Shown: in pieces, positions 31,844-42,402 of the stretch
Layout: each line of letters begins with the position of its first letter
Position numbering within the stretch: position 1 is the first letter of the stretch
Source: Hetaerina americana
Taxonomy: Eukaryota > Arthropoda > Insecta > Odonata > Calopterygidae
Direction: 5' to 3'
Assembly (NCBI GenBank): GCA_022747635.1
Contig: JAKTNV010000064.1
Coordinates: 2,053,950-2,117,949, forward strand
Length of the DNA stretch: 64,000 bases
The notes under the pieces: model-generated
Seen by the model: only the letters and a program-made list of their open reading frames with translations
Told to the model about the DNA's origin: nothing
Databases searched by the model: none
Translations under genes and position numbers: made by a program

Positions 31844-33883
31844 TCAGCTGTCTGCCATATCTAGTAATTGAATGTCTAGTGTTCTCCATTGAGTGCACAG
31901 TATACACGACCAAGCCATATTTTCGTAATCGGAAGCGGTGGCAGTTTTGTCTACGCAAGAAAGATGATACCATCGGGAACACACATCGCACGCGACCCAC
32001 GTTGTAATTCCACGGATTTTACCCCGATCGCACAAAGGGCATATTTCGTTAACTTTACGGAGGGACTGTAATATATTTGTTTTAATTTGGTTCCGGTACT
32101 CGTCGGCATCAAACTTTTATTCAGTTCCCATTTTTTTCGCTATCTGATTTATGAAAAAACACGAATGTTCTCCACAGTTATAGCTATCTCTCTGTTTCTT
32201 GAATGGCACCCTTATTACTCTCAGTTTACTTGGACGTATTTTTTCCTTACTTAACGCATTCCGCTTCTTTAAGAAAGTCGTGAATAAATTGTAATGTCTG
32301 GCATAATCCATATCCGTGCTGCCCAATGGATCGAAACAACGGGGATCGAGATGGTGCGGGGGCTAACGTACTGGCTTCCCACCCTGAGGGCGCGGGTTCA
32401 AATCCCGGCGGTGTTGAATATTTTTCAGAGGTTTCTCGATCCCTACTTGAGGTGCTTTGTGGAGGGCACTTTGAGTGAGTACGCCGTCCGTCGGATGGGA
32501 CGTTAAGCCGCGGACCCCTTGGCGCCTTTCGTAAAGAGTAGGCTAATGCCGACGCCGGGTTTCTCTCCACCCTTCATCCTTTCCTGTCCTTCCCCTATGG
32601 CGCAAATGACCTTAGCTGTCGGTCGCCTCCCCTCAAAACTACTACTACTACTATCGAAACAACTGAATAAAAAACTCCCGGAAGTTTACGACAAATAGGC
32701 ACCAGTGATTTTGATCTTTCTTGAACGGCATTAATATAATTTTCTCTTTGAACTTAAGCTTGGCGACTAAACCCTCGGACGTGAAGTTCCCTCGTAGGGC
32801 ATAACTGGAATTTTCGCAAGGGATATAAATAATGTCCCTTTTGTTTTTTTCAAGAACTACGGTGGCGAAGATATCTATAATGAAATTACAAAGCCATTGT
32901 TTTGGGGACAGCCAAAGAAAGTCTTCCAAGTACACGCGGGTATCTTTGCCAGCGTATCCCAAAACGTATGACCTTCCTAATTCCGAACCGTTATCGAAGT
33001 AACTATTATCAGAAACTATGCTATTGTTGTGGAAAGTAAGAGGCCGATGATTTATGGCTACCCTGTCACTCTTCTTAACCCAATAACTGGAATCACTTGC
33101 CTCCTCCATTGGTCCCCCTTGATCTACAAAGATTTCGGGCTGCTTCACGGTCTCCACTTTGAAATCAGTGATCCCTTCTCCAGTAAAAGAAGTTACCCTT
33201 AATATTCCCGTTCTTTGTTTCCGTTTTCCCCAAGGCTCCTCCGCCATAAAATTATCGAGACTTTCAAATTTACTGGCATTGCGGCGTTTACTTTGTGCGG
33301 GGGGGATTTGTTAAAAAATTTCCTTTGTTCGAGAGAAGACATGGGGTTGGATTGCCCTCAAAAATCTACCGCACGGCAAATGTAAATTATAATCCAGAAT
33401 CGTGTTTTTCACGATTCCGAACCACCTTTCCACGCTTGCGTTACTATATCGTGGTCCAAATAAAGATAATTCATCTCTGCCCTTCAAAATGTTCGACCAA
33501 AGAGGTACAAACGGTAAGAAATGCTTCAAAAAAGTAGATAAAAATTTAGGACTGAAAAAGGGATTCGGATCCCCACAGCACTCAACGTTTGCATTTTCCG
33601 CAATGACAGTGAAAAGGAGATAAAAAGGACTACTCTCATAAAGGCGGCTTTTACGGACCCGAGGAATGGAAAACTCACGTAAAATCAGGGAAAAAGATTG
33701 TAGATTTAATAAATAGAAAAAGATAGATGGATTTAAAGTATCTTTTTTCCTTGGGCCAATGAAGATAAAAATAGATATTATCGCAAGGGCGTAGACAAAT
33801 ACCATTGGCTGTGCATATATTTCCCTAACTACCTGAATGTTTTTGTATTTCATAGACCCATCTTCATTACTATTCTCCCGCAT
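31844..33883 (-). pseudogene. transposon gene: transposase-like end, C48/Ulp1 protease, PHD finger
   Basis: Minus strand, 33883 to 31844. First part: SNASVERWFGIVKNTILDYN, then LHLPCGRFLRAIQP, resembling the end of DNA-transposon transposases. After an in-frame TAA near 33311 the same frame runs into a C48 (Ulp1/SENP-like) peptidase: LSPKQWLCNFIIDIF, QNHWCLFVVNF (His), DPLGSTDMDY (Asp) and QRDSYNCGEHSCFF (Gln, Cys). A SINE splits it at 32341-32652, and one extra frameshift is needed across that point. After another TAA near 32115, a C4HC3 PHD finger follows: CPLC, CDVC, WYHLSC, WSCILC (31894-32041). Transposase-Ulp1-PHD combinations are known from KDZ-type elements; membership here is inference. 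Confidence 0.65.
32330..32663 (+). repeat. tRNA-derived SINE with perfect 11-bp target duplication
   Basis: The element is 32341-32652. The head ggggatcgagatggtgcggg is followed by a good B box, gggttcaaatcccgg (near 32393-32407). The tail is an (act)n run, actactactactactat. atcgaaacaac occurs at 32330-32340 and 32653-32663 as the target duplication. It inserted within the C48 protease reading frame. It belongs to a different family from the SINEs at 2436 and 18745. Confidence 0.88.
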
Positions 33884-34208
33884 GATTTTATTATACGTAT
33901 CCTGTTATTGAATTTTTATCCATGTAAGTCCCTTCTTTCGCGCGATGAACTTGTTCCAGTGCACGATAAAACAAATCTCTGTGTTCAGGTGTGACCATCG
34001 GGAATGTTCTTATGCGTCTGATGACGTCACACCCGCCGCCGTACGTCCTCGCGGCGGCTAGCGGGGAATTCTTTGCATGCGTACACTTGTGTTTAGATGA
34101 AAACGAAGTTTTCAGGAAATCGGAAGATTGGTGTCATTAATGCATTAAAGGAACAATGTTGGCATGACGACTGCTGCAAAAGCTTTTTCTATTCCAATTA
34201 ATTGAAGA

Positions 34209-34373
34209 ATGGCACTGGAATCACCTCCGGGAAAACCGATACGCGAAGAAAGAATTCGTCCCCGAGTACGCACCAACCTTGAACCCAAAGGCATGCTCCC
34301 CGCTGCGAGGGGGTTCGCCTCGAGAGCGATGGCCATTGTTGATGTCCTCGGCAGTATTTCCCCTTTCACATGA
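34209..34373 (+). CDS. candidate exon or small ORF of 54 codons
   Basis: Follows a good acceptor (ctattccaattaattgaag, ending at 34207). After one nucleotide it reads MALESPPGKPIREERIRPRV, then RTNLEPKGMLPAARGFASRA, stopping at 34371-34373. The phase matches the overhang left by the exon ending at 31425. The minus strand is also open here (34369-34145), so strand is not certain. Upstream (34015-34075) is a CpG-rich patch with tgacgtca and a gccgccg/cggcggc stem. Confidence 0.3.
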   Translation: MALESPPGKPIREERIRPRVRTNLEPKGMLPAARGFASRAMAIVDVLGSISPFT

Positions 34374-34399
34374 TTTTTGACGCAGTGGGACCTCTCCTA

Positions 34400-35327
34400 C
34401 AGGGTCGCACCCTAAAGTGGTAGGACTGATTTTTTACAAGAATTTTATTGACGATATACTTACATCGACTTAATAATCTTCAAAGTATGCTCCTTGATCT
34501 GCTACACACTTAGTATAACGTTGCTCCCATTCCCCGTACGCCCGCTGGAAATTTTCTTTGGGGATGCCGTTGATGACCCTCGTCGAAGCCTCTTGAACGG
34601 CGTTTATCGAGTGAAAACGTCGTCCCTTGAGCTGTCTTTTCATCAGGGGGAAGAAGAAGAAGTTCGGTGGTGCCAGATCGGGAGAATAGGGCGGGTGCGG
34701 TAACGTGGCAACGCCGTATTTGGCCAGGAGCTGTCTGACGACGAGCGCGCCATGGCAGAATTTTCGGCACCATCTTGGCGCACACCTTGCGCATGGCCAA
34801 ATCCTGTGAAATAATGCGTTGGACGTTGGATGCAGATAGACCCAACTTTGGTCTGCAATTTCTTCAGTGGTTAAGGGTCGGTCTGTGTTCAGCAGTGTCC
34901 TCACTCTGTCCACATTCGTGTCGGTTCTTGCCGTCGACGGCCGTCCGGAGCGATGGTCGTCTTCAACGAGCTCCCTACCCTATTTAAACGACTAGTGCCA
35001 CTCAAATACTGTGGAAGGGCTTAAGCCAGTGTCCCCATAAGCCTGCTTGATCATATCGAGGGTCTCAGTTGCCGTCTCCCCGAGTTTCGCACAAAACTTC
35101 ACGGAATAACGTTGCTCTAAATTCAGATTCATTTTGTTTTTCGACGCGAACAAAAAACCTGCTTCACTAAAAACGGTGTCCTCACTCAAAGACAGCCCGC
35201 AGGTGACTGAGGTTGGTGTCGGTCTGTTGCTAAGAGCCCCTCCACCTTACCCTGCCAGGCAGACCCCCCTCCACCGCTCCGTTCGCGCCAGAGAAAACCA
35301 GTCCTACCACTTTTGGGTGCTACCCTG
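34400..35327 (-). mobile_element. mariner, 928-bp internally deleted copy
   Basis: Terminal repeats are cagggtcgcaccctaaagtg (left) and, inverted, cagggtagcacccaaaagtg (right), flanked by TA at 34398-34399 and 35328-35329. The minus strand encodes MNLNLEQRYSVKFCAKLGET, with stops at the helix-turn-helix join, then RSGRPSTARTDTNVDRVRTL. It then jumps to a 3' part with PPYSPDLAPPNFFFFPLMKR, which holds the third catalytic Asp. The first two Asp motifs (GDE.., HDNA) are deleted. Confidence 0.88.
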
Positions 35328-35689
35328 TATTTGGGTTTAACCAGGATTTACCCTTATCCGATGGTCACCCAACACCCTTCACCTCCCAATTCGTTTTCGT
35401 CCGTCGTTCAAGCCAATAGGGATTGTCCACCCATGAATCCTCTCCACGAATAAAGAAACACGTTACGTTTTTTGTCTAGGCGCGTTCGTCAACTTTCAAA
35501 GAGATGTGAACATTTTCCTTCAGTTACAGCAATGATTTCCGTGATAAGTGACCTGCACATTTCATCTTCTCACGTACTTTATCCAATCTTAAAAATGTGT
35601 CCCGGTTATACGAATTACATTTTTTTGTGTCATCAAATTTTTCACTTTCTACACTTCAGGTACTTTCTATGTTGTTTCCTTCGTTTCAG

Positions 35690-36190
35690 AATGAGAGACC
35701 AAAAGTGTTCGGGGCGGAGATGTTGGGTGACTCCTTCTTTGTTAGGGTCGCCTCAAAGATTGGGTATAGGCTGCAAGATGGTGCGTAGGATTTTATGAGG
35801 ATTACTCTTTCATACGGTAATTTTGCTTATTTCTAATATCATTTACTTCGTGGTTTTATATTTAATCCTGCCCGTATCGGAATGTGTGTTTCAGGACAGA
35901 CAACCGAGGAGTTGAAGAGGAGGACCCAAATTGTTAACGCGATAAACGAAAAAGTCATTGTATTGATTGGTTGCAATGACTTCACTAAGGTATAATGTTC
36001 ACCCATTTAAACTTGAGAGACGATAACATTAATTAATATGCCCACCATTGCTGACTGATTTCACCACAGGGGACTAAGTTTCACTCATTAAGGGGTAGCT
36101 ACTGCTCCGTAGTGAGAACTTTATGGAACAGGGGATGCAGAAAAACATTGTTAACCGCGATACCAGCACCTAGGTTTTGGCATTGTTCCA
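35690..36190 (+). CDS. SGNH-hydrolase-like gene, three exons, 3' end lost
   Basis: Exon A 35690-35780 (acceptor ttcgtttcag, donor gtgcgt) reads NERPKVFGAEMLGDSFFVRV, then ASKIGYRLQD. Exon B 35895-35989 (acceptor gtgtttcag, donor gtataa) reads GQTTEELKRRTQIVNAINEK, then VIVLIGCNDFTK. Exon C from 36070 (acceptor tcaccacag) reads GTKFHSLRGSYCSVVRTLWN, then RGCRKTLLTAIPAP. Phases 1 and 0 match at the two junctions. GDS (block I) and IGCND (block III, GxND) are SGNH esterase motifs. The block V Asp-His would lie downstream, where a mariner (from about 36200) replaces the coding sequence. Upstream exons probably exist; a mariner lies at 34400-35327. Confidence 0.55.
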
Positions 36191-36199
36191 AATATAGGG

Positions 36200-37298
36200 C
36201 GCTTACTGGAGGCATTAAACTATCACCCCTTTATGGGCCTCTTCAGTTTTGGGAACAAGAAAAAGTCACTGGGGGCCAGATCTGGGGAATACGGAACTGC
36301 GGCATCATTAATAGTTTTATTGTTAAAAATATGTGCTTGAGTAACAATGTGTGAGCACGTGCGTGGTCATGGTGAAAAAGCCCAATTCCACAAATCAAGC
36401 CGTTTGTGATGGAAGGCTTGGTGCATATTGGACATTACTTGCAGGTAATATTCCTTGATTACCGTTCTATCCATTGTCAAAGAACTTATGTTGCTCCATG
36501 CCGCTGCAATTGAAGAAAAACTTACACATTCAACCAAACTTCGTGCGCTTTCTTTGGTCTTGGTGCATGCTACAGCTTCCATTGGGATGATTGAGCTTTA
36601 ATTACCACGTCATAACCGTAAACCCATGATTGGTCACCAGTTTTGACCCTCTGGGGCAAATTTGGACCATTGCGGACAGAGTCATTAGCAATGTGGAATG
36701 TGCTTTGCTGTTTTTGGTCGAAATTGAGCACTTTTGGTACAAATTTTGCGGCAACCCGTGTCACGCCAAAATCATTGGTAAAAACCGAATGGCACGAGCC
36801 AATTGACACGTTTAGGTCCTCAGTAACTTCTCTAATGGTGATTTGACGGTTGGCCGATACTATTTTCTTTACTTCAACTATGTTTTCGTCTGTTGTTGAT
36901 GTGCTTGGGCGTCCGGCATACTCTTCTTCGTTCACATATTTTCAGCCCTCTGAGAACATTTCGCACCACCGATAAATGTCTCCATGTTGGTCCAAGGTAG
37001 CTTCTTCATATGCCACAGTCAAAATTTGGTATGTCCGCGCTCTCAATTTCATTTTTCCCACAAAATTTGATACAGATTCTTTGACCCATTTTTTGGAAGG
37101 GGCAAAAATCGAAGATAAGCCAAAACACGTCGAAGCAAAATAGCTGTCAAAAAGTAACGGAACATTCAAAGTGGCGGAATGTTGCGGAATGATTGAGAGA
37201 CATAAGTGCCAACATAATGCCACAAAAAAATCAAAGATCAAAAATTAAGGTAACCCTGCGGAAATTAAAAATTCCCGATACTTTTTGAACAGACCTTG
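36200..37298 (-). mobile_element. mariner, second family, 3'-truncated
   Basis: The right end at 37298 carries attcccgatactttttgaac reading out to TA (37299-37300). The minus strand encodes a degenerate transposase: MKLRARTYQILTVAYEEATL, then GRPSTSTTDENIVEVKKIVS, TGDQSWVYGYDV (first Asp), a HHD.A.AHT segment (second Asp) and a frame-shifted SPDLAP segment (third Asp). Several stops and a gap after NFDQKQQ. No left terminal repeat was found, so this side is truncated, abutting the SGNH-like exon. Confidence 0.85.
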
Positions 37299-37760
37299 TA
37301 TGTCTAATTTTATATTGCTGTGTTTCCTTGAATCTCTTTGATCGTAGGCTATTAACCTTGGTGTTCAAGGTTAATCTCCTGCTATTTTACAGGCACCTGC
37401 TTTGAAATCTATTATTTATTTCCACATTACATTAATAATGTGCATTATATTAAATTATTTCAATGTCTGTTCACATAAAGTTTCTCGTTTTATAGTGATT
37501 GAAATTTCATTTATTTTTAGATCGCAGTTTCAATTGATTCTTCCAGGTCTTAATAAAACTTCACAAAAGTAATGTCTTTTATTAATGGACAGTACTAAAA
37601 CCTTCCAAAGAAGCCTACATATAGTATATTCCTATAGCTGGCTCTGCAATAAAGAATGCATACATTTTTACGTTGACAGAGCAGAGCTGAGAGTGTAGTG
37701 TTTATTTAAATATTCAATTGTTGCCGGCTCAACCTTGTGGAAGTTAATTTTAATAAAATT

Positions 37761-37910
37761 AAGAATACAAAGCATCTTTCCACTGTCCTTTATTTGCGTA
37801 AAACCGGTTTCAACGCTCAAGCGTCTTCATCAGGTACCTAATGATGACGCTTGAGCGTTGAAACCGGTTGTACGCAAATAAATGACAGTGGAAAGATACA
37901 TTGTATTCTT
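37761..37910. repeat. 150-bp near-perfect palindrome
   Basis: Arms of about 72 bp meet at GGTACC (37833-37838). The left arm includes caacgctcaagcgtcttcat and the right arm its inverse. Arms differ by a few mismatches and single-base gaps. The outermost pair is aagaatacaa/ttgtattctt. No reading frame. It fits a foldback MITE or the inverted repeats of a deleted element. Confidence 0.75.
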
Positions 37911-38756
37911 CATTTAATCAGTGTAGTGTTTAATTAGCCAGGAGTGTAACACGCAGACGAAGCAATTGAGGCCCTCGAGGCGATTAGAGATATATGGTTA
38001 CTCGCCGATAACTCAGCCATGGCGATAAAAACTTCTTAAATAATGAGGCAAGGCATTGGGGTGCCCAAGGAAGGAAATACTACCTCCAAACTGAAGAGGG
38101 ACGATGAATAAGATTCAATGAGTTGATATACAAGTGGGGCCCGATAATAAATAAAACGGTCTTGGGATTAATTCCCAAACATTGTAACCAGCTGCTTTTT
38201 GCTTAAGAATAACATCCACGTGAATTGGCTCTGTGAAATGACACTGGAAGTTATTTCTTTAAAGACACCATTGATGCCATTTCATGGATGCCATTTGAGT
38301 GTCTGGCTGCAGATGCCGTGGCATTATGGCATCGCAGAAATAGCATCGACAAACGCATTGCTTTGTGATAAATCATTGCCAAAATTATCTCACAAAACAA
38401 TGTAAACATGATATTTGGAGTGTTAATTCAGGGAGTTTTAAAGCACTGGATTTTTTTGCTGTGCCTAAAGACTGTGAAAATATAAGTTTTAATAATCCCA
38501 AGGTTAAGCCTACGGGATAAATCAAATTATTTTGCAGCCTGCAACGAAGATTGTCCATTGTATTTGAGTTCTCTTTAGAATATTGAAGACAGTGATTGAT
38601 GGGAGATTTTTAAGTAAGCATGGAATGGGAAAGAAAAGCATTAGGATTATATGAAATAAGTTCGAATTATGGACGAGACAAAGTGCAACGTTGTCACTAC
38701 ATAAGATTATTATTGCTGCTCAAGTAGATAAATGATTCAATGTCATTCCACTAGTT
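37911..38756. other. no gene recognised
   Basis: AT-rich, no supported coding region or element. Confidence 0.5.
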
Positions 38757-39060
38757 TCACTCCTCGAATCGCGATATCTCTGATTTCAGCTTCTCTCTTT
38801 CATACACAAGGATTTTTGTGTTCTTCTTTTTTATGTTTATATTATATTCCCAAAGTACTTGGTCTGTTGTAATCAGATTTGCTTGCAGGTCCTCTTGCAT
38901 CTTTGCTACTCCTGCGATCTTCGTCTTCGAACCACAGCATGTTAATTTCTTTGCCATTCACCTTGACTCCTTTGATGCCCAATTCTTTTGCTTCCTTCAT
39001 CGACTCTTCTACATATATGTTGAATAGTGCAGGCGATTGGCATCCTCGTCAAACTCCTTT
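38757..39060 (-). pseudogene. LINE reverse transcriptase fragment
   Basis: Minus strand from about 39060 reads QSPALFNIYVEESMKEAKEL, then GIKGVKVNGKEINMLWFEDE. The latter corresponds to an RT palm with LRFADD altered to LWFEDE, then passes through stops to TKILVYEREK. Catalytic Asp context is lost. It is distinct from the adjacent plus-strand fragment. Confidence 0.6.
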
Positions 39061-39269
39061 GTTTATTATGGCTTCTATTTTCCTTCAGCTTCACATTTGC
39101 ATGGTGGTTATTATTAGTGGTAGTAGTTGCTTATCTGATTACCTTTAAAATTGTGTTTTAGCAAGTCTTATTCACCTAATTTCTGTTACATATTCAGTCG
39201 TTCTTGGGTTAAATTATTCCTAAAGACATGGCCTTATTTGTTTTCCTCTGATAATTTATATGCCTATCT

Positions 39270-40150
39270 TTTCATGAAGAATGTCAACCTACTTTTTATC
39301 ATCATGATTAATGAATTGCCTTGTTATGTGAAACGTACATCTGTTCTGTATGCTGATGACACCACTTCAGTCTAAAAATATCAACACCTTGGAGATGCAA
39401 AGGTCTAGCATGCCAAGACAGGCTAAGGATGGTAATGGTTTGTTATCATTCATTTACATATAAATATTCACAAAACTAAACATTTTGTATGCAGCTTTAT
39501 ATGAAAAATTACTGATGTTTAAACTGCTAAAATATAATGAATTTATATTTTAACAAAATTAAAATGGGAGACCCACATCAGTCAGATCTGTAATTGACTG
39601 AGTAGAGCTCTTTATATGTTACGGAAGCTGAACTTTCTCATTCCAAATGAATATTGTTAAACACTTTGCCATGCCTTCTTTCAATGTCGTTTGAATTATG
39701 GTGTCGTGTTTTGAGGACATTCCCCCGAAATGTCATAAAAATTTGCTAATACGACAGAGCTATTTGCTCTTTTGCTTATGTACCACAACATGATACCAGC
39801 AACCTTTTTTTATTAGGTAAGGAATCATGACTGTATATAGTTTTATCTTTAAGGCTCTGATTCATGTTAAAGTTAATCTATAAACTTAACATTTAAAATC
39901 TGACATCCATAGCAACACCCCAAGAGATAAAGCAAATCTAAGTGTTACTTGTTGTAGATTGTCATTTATTTCCAACACATTTCATAATGTGAGCATACGA
40001 CTGCATAAATATCTGCCCACTCAGTTGAAATTGGACCGTATCCAGAGTTTCAAGAATCGGGCATATAACTGGTTACTTGCTCACTCATCCATTTTACTCA
40101 TTTGATGAATTCTTTCATGACAATCTCCATATGTTACACACTATGCTTGC
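39270..40150 (+). pseudogene. decayed LINE RT C-terminal half
   Basis: Reads IMINELPCYVKRTSVLYADD and TTSV, then, with many stops, INIHKTKHFV, a W..HI..IC..LSRALYMLRKL segment and later FQCRLNYGVVF. It keeps the YADD of the palm and the order of thumb motifs seen in the LINE at 26877, but is far more decayed. No tail found. Confidence 0.65.
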
Positions 40151-41647
40151 TATCTCAATCCAGTAACCTTTCTTAGGAAGAGATATCTATAATTTCAAAA
40201 GAGACGCAGGACAAAGTGAAGAAACACCAGTGCCTACAATTCTCACGGGCTTTTTCATTATTAAATGCCCTGATGAGACATTAAATAGTATGCCGTCGAA
40301 TGCCTGCAACGAATACAATGAGTTGTTTAAATTAAGCGTCAACATCCATTCTGACATTTGTAACCATACAAGCCTTTTTCGTGTTCCTTTTCCATTTCAG
40401 GCATTCTCTAAGATTATCAACCTGAAACACCATATCCTTGTTTAAGCCAATAAAAAGCCATACCGTTAAGAATTTCCACCATGTAATTCAGTTGGAAAGC
40501 CTATAACCTGTGTGTGTGGAAGAAATGTTGTTTCTGAAGCACGCCATATTGTTTGTTATGATTCACGCATTCGGCAATGGCAATAATACCAAACAAGTGA
40601 TGAACGAAAGCTATGGTATTAAAGAAGAAACACCTGTAATTCCATTAATGAAATTAAGTATGCTCTTAATATACTCTGTTCTCGTTTATAAGGTAAAAGG
40701 ATCAAATACTGATAAGGAAAGTCAAATTTTTGGACGCACACTTGAGACATAACGACGCATTAGTTTCTCCGTTCAATAATTCTACGATGGTCAATGCAGA
40801 TGTGTTTCTTTCCTTTGAGCATCGCTCAAGTCGTTTCTGCTGTACGGGGCTACGTTTTGGTAATAAAATAAATAATTGATAACACTTTTGGGATAATATA
40901 TGAAATAGGAAAGATATTAATGTATAAGAAAGGATACGAGCCACGGCGCATTAGTGCACACGCCTGGGTTACGTTTCCAAAAATGCATGTTAATACTTAG
41001 TTTAGTGTTGGTTTAGATAGCTTATTGCTTGCTCGATTTCCTCTTAACTTCCAAAATTCCGCGTGCTTTGATCGTTCGTGGAATCACTGCAATATGGGTA
41101 AATAATAATATGGGTACAGTATACCACAATGCAAATGCTCACTAATGTAAATGGGGGGATTGGATGAATAAAAAAGAGAAAGAACAAAATCTTAACTCAA
41201 ACACGGAAAGTGAAGTAATATGAATACCAAAACACCATTGATTCAATATTCAAAAAGTTGGTCTCATGTCTCGCATGGCCACACATTATTCTAGGAACGA
41301 ACGTGAATGTCATGTAAATAATTCTTAATTCATGTGAATCAAGGTCTTCCCCCGATAGATTTGCACGTTCTTTGATAGTTTTTCAACAAATATTTTTCAC
41401 TTCTCCCTTCCTCTGCCTTATTCTCCCTTATATCACTCACCCTTCCCAACCTGTTGCTTGCACCCCCTGCCACAAGACGTTCTGGTGGAATGCGGGGTAT
41501 TTATTTCGATTCCAATTGTGAGTAACAGATGAAACTATTGCAGTGCCTCCGTGTTATGATTCGACCTGCCTTGCGAAACCATTTACGCAGCAGCAATCAT
41601 CCCGTAAGAAGGTTTGGCAGGTTGTATTAGATTTTCACTCATTAATA
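40151..41647. other. no gene recognised
   Basis: AT-rich. Short frames only, none with supporting motifs. It forms the left flank of the duplicated block. Confidence 0.5.
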
Positions 41648-42400
41648 CGAGGGTCATCCGGAAAGTAGTACCCGTTCGTGCCGCATGAAGTGCTGCCGAC
41701 GCGAGTAGCCGCTGGACGAGGTCAGATAGCTTCAGTGGCTTGTCTGCCTTCTCTGAGCCAAGTTGCGTGACGCTAGCATTGCTTGTGTTGTTTCTGTGAT
41801 TGTTTACAATGTTTAAAAAAATTGAGAACGCCGCCAGTTGTGAAGTGAGGGCAGTGATTAAATTCCTCAATGCAAGAAACGTTCGCCCATGTGATATTCA
41901 TCGCCAATTAAAGGAGGTGTATGGAGACAATGTAATGGACGAGTCGTCTGTTCGGCGGTGGTGTCGCAACTTCAACATGGGGAGGGGGAACACACACGAC
42001 GATGAGCGTTCGGGGAGACCGTCTGTCATTACAGACCAACTGGTGAGCTCAGTTGACGAATTCGTGAGGAACGATCGGCGCGTCACAATTGATGACATCT
42101 GTGAGCATTTTCCCAATGTTTCTCGAACAATTGTTCATGAAATTGTTAAACACCATCTGCATTATGCAAAAATTTGTGCAAGATGGGTCCCTCGCGTATC
42201 TCAATGAGCTGGCGGCGAAGGACTATGCAGCAGGAATACAGAAACTTGTCACACGTTATGACAAATGCCTTAATTTGCTTGGAGATTATGTTGAGAAGTA
42301 GTTTAAAGTATCCTCTTTCAAATAAAATTTTTTATGTTTGTTAATATTTACTTTTGTGTCTTTATTTCACGAACGGGTACTACTTTCCGGATGACCCTCG
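41648..42400 (+). mobile_element. 753-bp mariner deletion derivative, copy 2
   Basis: Same element as 15616-16368 in opposite orientation, with TIRs beginning cgagggtcatccggaaagta and TA on both sides (41646-41647, 42401-42402). Its left terminal repeat is exactly where similarity with the copy 7093 bp downstream begins. Confidence 0.93.
41800..42207 (+). CDS. mariner DNA-binding-domain-only ORF (135 aa), copy 2
   Basis: Amino-acid sequence identical to the ORFs at 15809-16216 and 48893-49300, including the terminal RWVPRVSQ. A second frame after the deletion joint (NELAAKDYAAGIQKLVTRYD to GDYVEK) is the old transposase C-terminus and is no longer in frame. Confidence 0.8.
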   Translation: MFTMFKKIENAASCEVRAVIKFLNARNVRPCDIHRQLKEVYGDNVMDESSVRRWCRNFNMGRGNTHDDERSGRPSVITDQLVSSVDEFVRNDRRVTIDDICEHFPNVSRTIVHEIVKHHLHYAKICARWVPRVSQ

Positions 42401-42402
42401 TA

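Noticed and set aside
32341..32420. A tRNA gene (good B box, tRNA-like head)
   Set aside because: The sequence continues into a SINE body with a microsatellite tail and target duplication, and does not fold as a complete tRNA.
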